DNA of 64,000 bases, from the NCBI RefSeq assembly GCF_002563715.1, contig NZ_PDJJ01000001.1:1116001-1180000 (forward strand), read 5' to 3'. The notes under the pieces were generated by a model that saw only the letters and a program-made list of their open reading frames with translations, made no database searches and was not told the DNA's origin. Made by a program: the position numbers and the translations under genes. Below are positions 17,729 to 27,032 of this stretch, in pieces. Each line of letters opens with the position of its first letter. Positions within the stretch are counted from its first letter, which is position 1. This DNA is from Isoptericola jiangsuensis (GTDB taxonomy: Bacteria; Actinomycetota; Actinomycetes; Actinomycetales; Cellulomonadaceae).

Positions 17729-18552
17729 GCCCTCAGTGTCGCACCCTCGGCGTCGCCCGCGACGGCCCGGGCGCCGCGCCGCGTGAAGTCCGACAGGGCG
17801 CGCGACAGGATGCGGTTGTACACCTGCGGCGCCTCCAGCTGGACGTCGTGGCCGGTGCGGGGCACCACGACCAGCGCGCCCCGCTCCGCCGCGCGCAGGT
17901 GGGCCTGCTCCTGCCAGCGCAGGTGGCAGCGGGACCCGTTGACGAGCCACACCGGGACGCGGACCGCCGCGAGGTCCGCCAACGACGACCGGCCCGCGAG
18001 CTGGCCGAGGGCGTCCGTGACGAGACCCCACGCGGGGCGGGTCGACCCGTCGGGCGACGTGCGCGGCCGGGGGGTGCCCCGGCCCCAGCGGGCGCGGACG
18101 GACGCCGCGGTCCGCGCCACCCGGTCCGCCGCCCCGCGGTACAGCGCGACCGGCTTGCCGAGCGGGTCCGTGCTGCACCCCGACGCGACCACGCCGGCCA
18201 GGCGGCCGAGCGTGCCGGCACGGGACAGCCCGGCGGCCCAGCCGAGCGTCACGTACCCGCCCAGCGACTGACCCACCACGACGACGGGGAGGTCGGCCGG
18301 CAGCGACGCGACCGCCTCGTCGAGCACCGCGTGCGCCCGCGCCAGCGTGAAACGCTCCCGGATGCGCGACCCGTGCCCGGGCAGGTCCACGGGTGCCACC
18401 GCGTGGCCGGCCCGCCGCAGGTGCGCCTCCTGCGCCGCCCAGGTCCGTGAGCTCTGCCGCATGCCGTGCACGAGCACCACGCCCAGCGGCTCAGCGGCCG
18501 GGGACGCGGGCGGTGTCGGGGACGTGGGCGGGGGAGCGAGGAGGAACGTCAT
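17725..18552 (-). CDS. Alpha/beta hydrolase
   Basis: 275-residue hydrolase of unknown substrate. It shows the oxyanion region LVHGMRQSSRTW, the nucleophile elbow GQSLGG (Ser in VVVGQSLGGYVTLGW) and a late catalytic His (PRTGHDVQLEAP). No signal peptide. GGGAGGA lies before the ATG at 18552, which decides the start. It forms a two-gene operon with pepP through an ATGA overlap, suggesting a joint role in peptide or amide breakdown, which is inference. Confidence 0.88.
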   Translation of the reverse strand: MTFLLAPPPTSPTPPASPAAEPLGVVLVHGMRQSSRTWAAQEAHLRRAGHAVAPVDLPGHGSRIRERFTLARAHAVLDEAVASLPADLPVVVVGQSLGGYVTLGWAAGLSRAGTLGRLAGVVASGCSTDPLGKPVALYRGAADRVARTAASVRARWGRGTPRPRTSPDGSTRPAWGLVTDALGQLAGRSSLADLAAVRVPVWLVNGSRCHLRWQEQAHLRAAERGALVVVPRTGHDVQLEAPQVYNRILSRALSDFTRRGARAVAGDAEGATLRA

Positions 18553-18645
18553 GGTCCTCCCATCGTGGCGCGCGGGCCCGCACGACGGGCGTGCGGCCCG
18601 GGCGGGGCCGGTGGAGACCGTGTGGGGGAGCGGCCGCCACCTCTC

Positions 18646-18651
18646 TACACT
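18646..18651 (+). promoter_or_regulatory. Leaderless -10 box of the PHP gene
   Basis: TACACT ends 6 nt before GTG 18658, implying a transcript that starts at or near the start codon. Confidence 0.6.
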
Positions 18652-18657
18652 TGGCGC

Positions 18658-19509
18658 GTGATCGACCTGCACACCCACTCGCGCGCCTCCGACGGGACGG
18701 AGACGCCGCGCGAGCTGCTCGCGGCCGCCGCCGCGGCCGGCGTGCGCGTCGTCGCGCTCACCGACCACGACACCACGGCGGGCTGGGCCGAGGCCGCCGA
18801 GGCCGTCGCCGCGACCGGCGTGGCCCTGGTCCGCGGCATCGAGCTCTCCACCCGCGCCGCGACGCCCGACGGCGGCATCAGCGTCCACCTGCTCGCCTAC
18901 CTGCCCGACCCGGCGCACCCCGACCTCGTCGCCGCGATGGACCGCACCCGCGACGACCGCGTCGCCCGCGCCCGCCGCATGGTCGACCTCCTCGCGCAGG
19001 ACCACCCCCTCACCTGGGACGACGTCCTCGCGCAGACCGCCGACGGTGCCACCGTGGGCCGACCGCACCTCGCCGACGCGCTCGTCGCCGCCGGCGTCGT
19101 CGCCGACCGCGACGAGGCGTTCGCGACGATCCTGCACCCCGGCGCCCGCTACTACGTGCCGCACTACGCCCCCGACACCGTCGACGCGGTGCGCGCCGTC
19201 CTCGCCGCCGGCGGCGTCCCCGTCATGGCGCACCCCCGCGCCGGACGACGTGGACGCGTCGTCACCGACGACACGATCGCCGAGCTCGCCGCCGCCGGGA
19301 TGGCCGGGCTCGAGGTCGACCACCGCGACCACGACGACGTCGAACGGTCCGCGCTGCGCGGCCTCGCCACCGACCTCGGGCTGCTCGTCACCGGGTCCAG
19401 CGACTACCACGGCACCGGCAAGCTCAACCGGATCGGGGAGCGCACCACCGCCCCCGAGGTCCTCGACGCCATCGCCGCACGCGGGCTGCTGGAGGTGCTG
19501 CACCCGTGA
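18658..19509 (+). CDS. PHP-domain phosphoesterase (TrpH/RNase AM-like)
   Basis: 283-residue metal-dependent phosphoesterase. PHP motifs are present: DLHTHSRASDG, ALTDHDTT, RGIELST, a His in VMAHPRAG and the terminal GSSDYHG. Relatives hydrolyse 3',5'-nucleoside bisphosphates or trim RNA 5' ends (RNase AM/YciV). GTG 18658 starts the domain exactly at its first motif and lies 6 nt after a TACACT box, so the message is probably leaderless. Its stop overlaps the next start by GTGA. Confidence 0.92.
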   Translation: MIDLHTHSRASDGTETPRELLAAAAAAGVRVVALTDHDTTAGWAEAAEAVAATGVALVRGIELSTRAATPDGGISVHLLAYLPDPAHPDLVAAMDRTRDDRVARARRMVDLLAQDHPLTWDDVLAQTADGATVGRPHLADALVAAGVVADRDEAFATILHPGARYYVPHYAPDTVDAVRAVLAAGGVPVMAHPRAGRRGRVVTDDTIAELAAAGMAGLEVDHRDHDDVERSALRGLATDLGLLVTGSSDYHGTGKLNRIGERTTAPEVLDAIAARGLLEVLHP

Positions 19510-20144
19510 GCTCCGTCATCGACATGACCCTGTTCACCCAGGCGTTCGTCACGCTGTTCGTCATCATGGACCCGCCCGGCACGATCCCCGTGTTCCTCGC
19601 CCTGACCTCGACGATGGGCGCCAAGCAGCGCAAGCGGGCCGCCCTCCAGGCCGTCGGGGTGGCGTTCGGCGTCATCGTGTCGTTCGCGCTGTTCGGGCAG
19701 CAGCTCCTCGCCTACATGGGGATCTCGCTGCCCGCCCTCCAGGCCGCAGGCGGCCTGCTGCTGCTCATCGTCGCCATGCAGCTCCTCACCGGGCACTTCG
19801 AGAACGGCGAGGCGACCGCCGCCACCGCCGGCGCGAACGTCGCCCTCGTCCCGCTCGGCACACCCCTGCTCGCCGGACCCGGCGCCATCGTCGCCACCAT
19901 GGTGTTCGTCCAGCAGGCCCACACCACCGACGGCTCGTGGGTGCCCTCGGCCGTCGCCATCACCGTCGCGATCGTGCTCGTCCACGTCTGCCTCTACCTC
20001 GCCATGCGGTTCGCCGACGCCCTGCACCGCGTCCTGCGCGACTCCGGCGTCACCCTCATCACCCGCATCGCCGGCATCCTGCTCGCCGCCATCGCCGTGC
20101 AGCACATCGCCGACGCCGTCGTCGAGTTCGTGCAGACCGCCTGA
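19506..20144 (+). CDS. MarC-family integral membrane protein
   Basis: 212-residue protein with six predicted membrane helices and the family motif VIMDPPGTIPVFLALT near the N-terminus; LAGPGAI in the middle is also typical. MarC proteins (UPF0056) have no settled function. GTG 19506 overlaps the PHP gene stop (GTGA); an internal ATG at 19524 is an alternative. Coupling to the PHP gene is seen in other actinobacteria, but its meaning is unknown. Confidence 0.9.
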   Translation: MSSVIDMTLFTQAFVTLFVIMDPPGTIPVFLALTSTMGAKQRKRAALQAVGVAFGVIVSFALFGQQLLAYMGISLPALQAAGGLLLLIVAMQLLTGHFENGEATAATAGANVALVPLGTPLLAGPGAIVATMVFVQQAHTTDGSWVPSAVAITVAIVLVHVCLYLAMRFADALHRVLRDSGVTLITRIAGILLAAIAVQHIADAVVEFVQTA

Positions 20145-20158
20145 CCGGCCCTACCGGC

Positions 20159-20458
20159 TCAGAGGTCGACCGTCACCAGCCGGACCGTGACGGGCGCGTC
20201 CGGCTCCAGACCCTCCGCCCGGCGCACCTGCTTCTTCATCGGCAGCACGTACGCCCTGCGCTCGTCCGACGGGAACACCGACGTCCGCCACGTCGTCGAC
20301 CCCACCGTCACCTCCACCCGGATCGACCCGAAGCCGCGCGGCGGCAACGGCAGGTCCGCCAGCAGGTCCGACTCGTCCGGGGGCACCGTGACGAACCACC
20401 AGGCGTCGTCCTGACGGGCCTGCCACTGCCACAGGGGTGCGGTGAAGGTGAGCTGCAC
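20159..20458 (-). CDS. DUF1905 protein
   Basis: 99-residue protein with the DUF1905 beta-barrel pattern: FTAPLWQW near the start, WWFVTVP, GSIRVEVTVGSTTWRTSVFP and the basic motif MKKQVRRAEG. No catalytic function is known. GTG 20458 follows GGGAGG and was chosen over the long upstream frame. Convergent with marC, the two stops being 15 bp apart. Confidence 0.85.
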   Translation of the reverse strand: MQLTFTAPLWQWQARQDDAWWFVTVPPDESDLLADLPLPPRGFGSIRVEVTVGSTTWRTSVFPSDERRAYVLPMKKQVRRAEGLEPDAPVTVRLVTVDL

Positions 20459-20552
20459 CCTCCCGACGTTACGACGCGCCGGTGACAGGCGGGCCCGGGT
20501 GCGGTGCGGTGCGGGTCGTCCGCGCGAACGTCGCTGCGCTCCCGACGACGAA

Positions 20553-20582
20553 CGGCCCGCCCCGCGGAGGCGGGACGGGCCG
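20553..20582 (-). terminator. Terminator of the DEAD-box helicase gene
   Basis: Imperfect 13-bp stem with one mismatch and a 4-nt loop, starting 21 bp beyond the helicase stop codon on the minus strand. Confidence 0.6.
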
Positions 20583-20603
20583 GACGTCGAGAGGGGGCCG
20601 AGA

Positions 20604-22274
20604 TCAGTCGGTGCCGGGGGCGGGGGCGCCGCCCTGGGCGCCCGGGGTGCCCTGGCCGTCGGGACGGCCGCTGCGCGTGCGGCGACGACGGCGACGACGC
20701 TGGGCCTCGCCCGAGCCCTCGCCCGCGGGCTTGTCGGCCGCCGGGGCACCGGTCGCGCGCTCGCCGCCGGACCGCTCCTGACCGCCGGACCGCTGGCCCT
20801 GGCCGCCACGGCTGCGGCCGCCGTCACGCTGACCACCACGGCCACCGTCACGACCGCCGGAGCGGGAGCCACCGCGGGACGGCGACGACGAGCCCGTGCG
20901 CTTGCCGGTCTCGCCCAGGTCCTCCAGGACCTCGGCGTCCAGACCGCCCAGCTCCTGCTTGGCCTTCGGCAGGCGGCCCTTGGTGCCCTCGGGGATGCCG
21001 AGGTCCGAGTACAGGTGCGGCGACGACGAGTACGTCTCGACCGGCTCCGGGAACCCGAGGTCCAGGGTGCGGTCGATGAGCTGCCAGCGCGGCACGTCGT
21101 CCCAGTCGACGAACGTGACCGCGGTGCCCTTGTTGCCCGCGCGGCCGGTGCGGCCGATGCGGTGCAGGTAGGTGCGCTCGTCCTCCGGGCACTGGTAGTT
21201 CACGACGTGCGTGACGTCGTCGACGTCGATGCCGCGGGCCGCGACGTCCGTGGCGACCAGCACGTCGATGTGGCCGTGCCGCAGCGCGCGCAGCGCCTGC
21301 TCACGGGCGCCCTGGCCGAGGTCGCCGTGCAGCGCGCCCGCGGCGAAACCGCGGTCGCGCAGCTCGTCCGACACCTTCGCGGCGGTGCGCTTGGTGCGCG
21401 TGAAGACGATGGTGCGGCCACGACCCTCGGACTGCAGGATGCGCGCCAGGACCTCGATCTTGTCGAGCGCGTGCGCCCGGTAGACCACCTGGCGGGTGTT
21501 CTTCACCGTCGCGCCGTCGTCGTCCGGGTCGGCCGCGCGGATGTGCGTCGGCTGCTTCATGTAGCGGCGCGCCATCGACACGACGGCGCCCGGCATCGTC
21601 GCGGAGAACAGCATCGTGTGGCGCACCGCGGGGGTGCGGGCCAGGATCTTCTCGACGTCGGGCAGGAACCCGAGGTCCAGCATCTCGTCGGCCTCGTCGA
21701 GGACGACCGTGGCGGCGCGGGTCAGGTTCAGGTGCCCCTGGTTGAGCAGGTCCACCATGCGGCCCGGCGTGCCGACGACGACCTCCGCGCCACGGTTCAG
21801 CGCCTCGATCTGCGGCTCGTACGCGCGACCGCCGTAGATCTGCACGATGCGCACGCCGCGGTGCTTCGAGGCGGTCTGCAGGTCGTTGGCGACCTGGACG
21901 GCGAGCTCGCGCGTCGGGGCGACGACGAGCGCCTGCGGCTTGCCCGGCGCGGGCAGCGCGTCGAACTCGGGCTCGCCCGGCGCGGCCACGCGGTGCAGCA
22001 GCGGCACGCCGAACCCGAGGGTCTTGCCGGTGCCCGTCTTGGCCTGACCGATGATGTCGTGGCCCTGCAGCGCGACCGGCAGCGTCATCGCCTGGATCGG
22101 GAAGGGGTGGGTGATGCCCGCGTCGCGCAGGGCGTCGACGATCTCCTCGCGGACGCCGAAGTCGGCGAAGCTCACGTCCTGGGCCTGGATGGCCGCGGGG
22201 GTCGAGAAGTCGGGCGTGTCGGTGGTCGCCGGGGCCGTGGTGGCGTCGTCGGCGGCGGTGTCTGTGGTGGTCAC
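20604..22274 (-). CDS. DEAD-box RNA helicase (RhlE type)
   Basis: ATP-dependent RNA helicase of 556 residues, probably in ribosome assembly or mRNA turnover and cold adaptation. The Q motif (FADFGVREEIVDAL), AKTGTGKT, PTRELA, DEAD (VLDEADEMLD), SAT and HRIGRTGRAG are all present in about 390 residues of core. The C-terminal 110 residues are rich in Arg/Gly/Ser, with repeated RGG-like segments and a run of eight Arg, an RNA-binding tail. M. tuberculosis rhlE (Rv3211) sits in the same gene neighbourhood. Confidence 0.95.
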   Translation of the reverse strand: MTTTDTAADDATTAPATTDTPDFSTPAAIQAQDVSFADFGVREEIVDALRDAGITHPFPIQAMTLPVALQGHDIIGQAKTGTGKTLGFGVPLLHRVAAPGEPEFDALPAPGKPQALVVAPTRELAVQVANDLQTASKHRGVRIVQIYGGRAYEPQIEALNRGAEVVVGTPGRMVDLLNQGHLNLTRAATVVLDEADEMLDLGFLPDVEKILARTPAVRHTMLFSATMPGAVVSMARRYMKQPTHIRAADPDDDGATVKNTRQVVYRAHALDKIEVLARILQSEGRGRTIVFTRTKRTAAKVSDELRDRGFAAGALHGDLGQGAREQALRALRHGHIDVLVATDVAARGIDVDDVTHVVNYQCPEDERTYLHRIGRTGRAGNKGTAVTFVDWDDVPRWQLIDRTLDLGFPEPVETYSSSPHLYSDLGIPEGTKGRLPKAKQELGGLDAEVLEDLGETGKRTGSSSPSRGGSRSGGRDGGRGGQRDGGRSRGGQGQRSGGQERSGGERATGAPAADKPAGEGSGEAQRRRRRRRTRSGRPDGQGTPGAQGGAPAPGTD

Positions 22275-22481
22275 TGGTGCCTTCGCAGGTCGTCGGCGCG
22301 GGGACCACGAGGCCAGGCCGCGGGTCGTCGCAGCGCCGAGGTGGTCGGCAGCCGATCGCGTATTTCACGTCGCGCGGTGCGCGCGGGGGGTCAGCATCGA
22401 GACGACCGGGCAACCGAGGTACGCCTGCCATGGTATCCGACGCCGCCCCGGACCGGGGGAGGCGTGCGTCACGGTGCCGCC
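22275..22481 (-). other. Long upstream region of the helicase gene
   Basis: About 200 bp without a gene between the divergent helicase and ferritin-like genes. Long structured leaders are known for cold-shock DEAD-box messages. I see no recognisable riboswitch or operator here. Confidence 0.3.
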
Positions 22482-22487
22482 TATCCT
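22482..22487 (+). promoter_or_regulatory. Leaderless -10 box of the ferritin-like gene
   Basis: TATCCT ends 6 nt before GTG 22494, the same geometry as at 18646 and 37129. Confidence 0.55.
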
Positions 22488-22493
22488 GGGGCG

Positions 22494-23219
22494 GTGAGCA
22501 GTGCATCCACGGGCGCCGCCGGCGTCGACCCCACCGTCCCCGCCGGCGTCGTCGAGCTCGTGGGGCTGGCCGCCTACACCGAGCTCGCGGAGTTCGGCCT
22601 GCTGGCCGCCCGGTCCGTGGACGCGCCCACCCTGGCCGCCCGGCAGGCGCTCGCGGACGGTGCGGCGCGCGCCCTGGCCCGGGAGCACGCCCTGCTGCGG
22701 CTGGTGTCGGACGGCTCCGCGGAGGCCGCCGGGCAGGTGCTGGGTCCGTTCGCCGGGGCGTTCGTCGACTTCGACGTGCGCACCCGCACCGACGACTGGG
22801 CCGAGGGGCTGCTCCGCGGCGTCGTCGGGCACGGCGTGGCGCAGGACTTCGCCCGCACCCTCGCGGCCGGCGTGCAGGGGCACGTCGGCACGTCCCTGCG
22901 GACGGTGCTGGAGCGTCCGGCGCCGGGACGCGAGGCGGAGGCCGCGGCCGGGGCGGACGCGGAGGCGGTGCGCCTGCTGGACGACCTCGCGGTCCGTGAC
23001 GAGGTGCTGGCCGCGAGGCTCGCCCTGTGGGGCCGTCGCGTGGTCGGGGAGGCGCTGAGCCTCGTCACCGTCCACGTCGACACGCGGCCGCACCTCGCGG
23101 CACTGGTCGGGGACGCCGCCCGCACGCTCGGCGCCGACGGCGACCCGCGGTCCTGGCTCGTGGCCCGCCTCACGGCGGAGCACACGCGGCGCATGGACCG
23201 GCTCCGGCTGGCGGCCTGA
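22494..23219 (+). CDS. Ferritin-like-fold protein (Rv3210c type)
   Basis: 241-residue helical protein. It resembles actinobacterial ferritin-like proteins encoded next to rhlE (Rv3210c in M. tuberculosis), distantly related to MiaE. Predicted long helices carry Glu/His positions (YTELAEF, AREHALLR, LTAEHTRRM) that could bind a di-iron centre, though not every ligand is obvious. Function unknown. GTG 22494 directly follows a TATCCT box. Confidence 0.75.
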   Translation: MSSASTGAAGVDPTVPAGVVELVGLAAYTELAEFGLLAARSVDAPTLAARQALADGAARALAREHALLRLVSDGSAEAAGQVLGPFAGAFVDFDVRTRTDDWAEGLLRGVVGHGVAQDFARTLAAGVQGHVGTSLRTVLERPAPGREAEAAAGADAEAVRLLDDLAVRDEVLAARLALWGRRVVGEALSLVTVHVDTRPHLAALVGDAARTLGADGDPRSWLVARLTAEHTRRMDRLRLAA

Positions 23220-23256
23220 GCGTCCGCCCGGGCCGCCGCCGGTGGTCCGGGCGGCG

Positions 23257-23481
23257 TCAGAGCGAGCCGAACCCGACCGGACGCTGCTCGCCGCTGCCGA
23301 TCTCCACGTAGCCGATGGTCGACGACGGCACGATCACGAGCCGACCCTTGGCGTCGGTGATCTCCAGGGGGGTGCCGTCCTCCAGCGCCTTGCGCACGGC
23401 CTTGGCCGCGCCCTCGGGCTTGAGGTCGGTCTCGACCACCAGCTCGCGGGTGAGGTTCTGCACACCGATCGTGATCTCCAC
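23257..23481 (-). CDS. DUF3107 protein (TB9.4 family)
   Basis: 74-residue actinobacterial protein starting MEITIGVQNLTREL, with the conserved PSSTIGYVEIG near the end. Function unknown. GTG 23481 lies 5 nt after GAAGGAG, which decides the start. M. tuberculosis Rv3208A has the same neighbours. Confidence 0.9.
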   Translation of the reverse strand: MEITIGVQNLTRELVVETDLKPEGAAKAVRKALEDGTPLEITDAKGRLVIVPSSTIGYVEIGSGEQRPVGFGSL

Positions 23482-23633
23482 GTTGACTCCTTCGCGATCG
23501 GCGTCGCGCACCGCGACGCCGGCTGGTACCTGGCCGTCCCGATCCTATGCACGCCCGGGGCGCGAGGACGGCGTCGTCCGCGCAGGGTGAACGCGGTGCG
23601 GCCCGTGTCGGTGGCCCGTGGTCGAATCCTCCC

Positions 23634-26600
23634 GTGACCGCCACCGTCCGCCTCGTGCCGCCGGCCCCCGCGCCCCGCGCCGGGGCCGCCGTCGTGCTGG
23701 ACCCCCAGCAGCAGGCCGCGCTGGACGCCGCGGCGGTCGAGCCCGTGACGCTGGTGGTCGGTGCACCGGGCACCGGGCGGACCACGGTCGTGCGCGAGGT
23801 CGCCGTGCGCGCGGTCGAGGCCGGGACGGACCCCGGTCGGGTGCTGGTGCTGGCCGCGTCCCGCCGGGCCGCGGCGCGTCTGCGCGACGAGGTCACCGCG
23901 GCCACCGGGCGCACCATCGGCGCACCCATGGTCCGCACCGCGGCGTCGGCCGCGTTCGCGGTGCTGCGCGCGCGCGACGAGGCGCTCGGCGATCCCGCCC
24001 CCACCCTCGTGTCCGGTCCCGAGCAGGACCTGGTTCTCGGCGAGCTGCTCGCCGGCCACCTCGACGGCGAGGGCGTGCCCCTGCCCCTGCCGCCGGGCCT
24101 TCCCGCGGAGTCCCTCGGCCTGCGCGGCCTGCGCCAGGAGCTGCGCGACCTGCTGATGCGCGCGGCCGAGCGTGGGCTCGGCCCCGAGGACCTCGCCGAC
24201 CTGGGACGGCGCCACGACCGTCCCGAGTGGGTGCTCGGCGGGCAGCTCTACGACGAGTACCTCGCCGTCTCCGCCCTGCGCGGCGCCACCCCCGACGTCG
24301 GGGCGCGCTACGACCCGGCGGTCGTCGTCGACGAGGCCGCCCACGCCCTGGCCACGTGGTCCGACACCGTGCCGGACGTCCCCGTGCCGTCGTGGGACCT
24401 GGTCGTGGTCGACGACTACCAGGAGGCGACCGTCGCCACCGCCCGCCTGCTGGGCGTGCTGCGCGCCGGCGGCGCGCGCCTGCTGCTCGCCGCCGACCCC
24501 GACCTCGCCGTCCAGGGGTTCCGCGGCGCCGCGCCCGCGCTCGTGGGCCGGGCCGGGGCGCGCGGTGACGAGGTCGGCGCCCTCGACGCCCACCCGGTCG
24601 TCCTCGGCACGGCGTGGCGCCAGCCCGCGCCCCTGCGCGCGGTCACCCGCGCGGTCACGTCCCGCGTCCCGACCGTCGGCGGGCCGCTGCACCGCGGGGC
24701 GGACGCCCGCCCGGGACCGGAGGACGACGGCGACGGGCCGACCGACGGGTCGTCGGCCTGGACCGGGACGGGCGGCGACGCCGGGGCGGCACGCGTCGAC
24801 GTGGCGGTCCTCGCGGGGGCGGCCCAGGAGGCCGCCTACGTCGCCCGCGAGCTGCGTGCGGAGCACCTGCTGCACGGCACGCCCTGGGAACGGATGGTCG
24901 TGGTGGCCCGCAGCGGCGATCGCCTCGCCGCGCTGCGCCGCGACCTCGTGGCGGCGTCGGTCCCGGTCGCCCTGCTGGGCTCGGACGTCCCGCTGCGCGA
25001 CGAGCCGGCCGTGGTGCCGCTGCTCGCCGCCCTGCGCATCTGCGCGGGTCCCGGTGCGCTGGACCGGATGCTCGCGGACCTCCGCCTCCCGGCCGACGGC
25101 GTGCCCGACGACACGCCGGACGACGCCCCCGGAGCCCTGGACCCGGCCGCGGCGGCGCTGCTGCTCACCTCCCCGGTCGGCGGCCTGGACGCGGTCTCCC
25201 TGCGGCGCCTGCGCCGTGCGCTGCGCGCCGAGGAGCTGTCCGGCGGCGGCGGCCGGTCCTCGGACGCGCTGCTGGTCGAGGTCCTGGGCGACCCGGACCG
25301 GGCCGCGACCCTGCCGCCGGGCGTGCGGCGCGGCCCCACCGCCGTGGCGCGCGTGCTCGCCGCCGGACGCGCGGCGGCCGCCGCCGAGGGCGCCACCGCG
25401 CAGACCGTGCTGTGGGCCGTGTGGGCGGCGACCGGCCTGGCCGACCGGTGGCGCGACCTCGCCCTCGCCGGGGGCCCCGCGGGTGTGCGCGCCGACCGTG
25501 ACCTCGACGCCGTGCTCGCGCTGTTCCGCGCCGCCGAGACGTACGTCGAGCGCATGCCCGGCGCGCCCGTCGCGTCGTTCGTCGACTACCTGTCCTCGCA
25601 GGACCTCCCCGCGGACTCCCTCGCGGCGTCCGCGACGGGTGCCCGGGCCGTCGAGGCCCTCACCCCGGCCGGGGCCGCGGGGCGCGAGTGGGACGTCGTC
25701 GTGGTCGCGGGGGTCCAGGACGGCGTCTGGCCGGACCTGCGGCTGCGCGACTCGCTCCTCGGGTCGCAGGCGCTGGTGGAGCTCCTCGCGGGTCGCAGCC
25801 GGGACGCCCACGGCGTCGGCAAGGAGGCGCGCACGCAGGTGCTCGCCGACGAGCTGCGCTCGTTCGCCGTCGCCACGTCCCGCGCCCGCCGGCGGCTGCT
25901 CGTCACCGCGGTGGAGGACGCCGAGGAGACCCCGTCGGTGTTCTGCGACCTCGTCTCGCCACGCGGCGACGACGGCGAGGGCCCCGACCCCCGTCGCGTG
26001 CGCGTGGGGCCGCCGCTCGACCTGCGTGGTGTCGTGGCGGCCGCCCGCGCCGAGCTCGTGCGGGAGGCCGCCGCCGACCTCGGCCGGCCCGCGGCGACGG
26101 GCACGGACACCCACGCCGGGCCGGACGCGTCGCGGGCGGCGGACGGAGGGTCGCACGCCGCCGGCACGGCGGCCGCGCTCCTCGCCCGGCTCGCCGACGC
26201 CGGGGTGGCGGAGGCCGACCCGCGCACCTGGTACGGCGTCGCGACGACGTCCAGCGACGCCCCCCTGTGGGGGCCGGACGACGTCGTGACCGTCTCCCCG
26301 TCGAAGGTCGACACGGTGACGACCTGCGCCGTGCGGTGGGCGTTCGAGTCGGCGGGCGGCACCGCCCCCGACGCGACCCACCAGAGCCTGGGCACGCTCG
26401 TGCACAGCATCGCCGAGGACCACCCCGCCGGGTCGCTCACCGTGCTGCGCGCGGAGCTGGACCGGCGCTGGCCGGAGCTCGCGCTGCCCGACGGCTGGCC
26501 GGCCCGCCAGCTGCGCCGCCGGGCCGAGGCGATGGTGGAACGGCTCGCCGCCTACACGGCGCAGGCGGGAGAGCCGGTGCTCGTCGAGCCCGCGTTCGAG

Positions 26601-27032
26601 GTCCCCGTGGGCCGCGCCCTGCTGCGCGGCAAGATCGACCGTGTCGAGCGCGACGGCGACGACGCCGTCACCGTGGCCGACCTCAAGACCGGCCGCAGCG
26701 CGACTTCGAAGGACAAGGCCGCGGAGAACCCGCAGCTCGGCGCCTACCAGCTGGCGGTCACCGAGGGTGCGCTCGACCTGCCCGACGGCACGCGCAGCGC
26801 CGGGGCCCGCCTCGTCTACGTCGGCACCGACACCAAGGGCCCGTCGCTGCGCGAGCAGGCCGCCCTCGACCCGGAGCCGGACGGGTCGAGCTGGGCCCGT
26901 ACCCTCGTCACCGAGGCCGCCGACACGATGGCGGCCGCCACGTTCACCGCGCGGCAGAACGACCTGTGCGGGATGTGCCCCGTGCGCCGCAGCTGCCCGG
27001 TGCAGACCGAGGGAAGGACGGTGATCCCGTGA
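23634..27032 (+). CDS. adnA: AdnA-like subunit of the DNA end-resection helicase-nuclease
   Basis: Subunit of the heterodimeric AdnAB motor-nuclease that resects double-strand breaks, 1132 residues. A UvrD-like motor domain is followed by a RecB-type nuclease: GKIDRVER, ADLKTGR and PQLGAYQLAV near residues 1000-1045. Four Cys (TTCAVRW, then CGMCPVRRSC near the end) match the Fe-S staple of AddB/AdnA nucleases. The motor is degenerate: Walker A is GAPGTGRT with R49 instead of Lys, and motif II has DDYQ (D260-D261) instead of DExQ. GTG 23634 was chosen from domain position; no RBS is clear. Its stop overlaps adnB by GTGA. Confidence 0.9.
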   Translation: MTATVRLVPPAPAPRAGAAVVLDPQQQAALDAAAVEPVTLVVGAPGTGRTTVVREVAVRAVEAGTDPGRVLVLAASRRAAARLRDEVTAATGRTIGAPMVRTAASAAFAVLRARDEALGDPAPTLVSGPEQDLVLGELLAGHLDGEGVPLPLPPGLPAESLGLRGLRQELRDLLMRAAERGLGPEDLADLGRRHDRPEWVLGGQLYDEYLAVSALRGATPDVGARYDPAVVVDEAAHALATWSDTVPDVPVPSWDLVVVDDYQEATVATARLLGVLRAGGARLLLAADPDLAVQGFRGAAPALVGRAGARGDEVGALDAHPVVLGTAWRQPAPLRAVTRAVTSRVPTVGGPLHRGADARPGPEDDGDGPTDGSSAWTGTGGDAGAARVDVAVLAGAAQEAAYVARELRAEHLLHGTPWERMVVVARSGDRLAALRRDLVAASVPVALLGSDVPLRDEPAVVPLLAALRICAGPGALDRMLADLRLPADGVPDDTPDDAPGALDPAAAALLLTSPVGGLDAVSLRRLRRALRAEELSGGGGRSSDALLVEVLGDPDRAATLPPGVRRGPTAVARVLAAGRAAAAAEGATAQTVLWAVWAATGLADRWRDLALAGGPAGVRADRDLDAVLALFRAAETYVERMPGAPVASFVDYLSSQDLPADSLAASATGARAVEALTPAGAAGREWDVVVVAGVQDGVWPDLRLRDSLLGSQALVELLAGRSRDAHGVGKEARTQVLADELRSFAVATSRARRRLLVTAVEDAEETPSVFCDLVSPRGDDGEGPDPRRVRVGPPLDLRGVVAAARAELVREAAADLGRPAATGTDTHAGPDASRAADGGSHAAGTAAALLARLADAGVAEADPRTWYGVATTSSDAPLWGPDDVVTVSPSKVDTVTTCAVRWAFESAGGTAPDATHQSLGTLVHSIAEDHPAGSLTVLRAELDRRWPELALPDGWPARQLRRRAEAMVERLAAYTAQAGEPVLVEPAFEVPVGRALLRGKIDRVERDGDDAVTVADLKTGRSATSKDKAAENPQLGAYQLAVTEGALDLPDGTRSAGARLVYVGTDTKGPSLREQAALDPEPDGSSWARTLVTEAADTMAAATFTARQNDLCGMCPVRRSCPVQTEGRTVIP

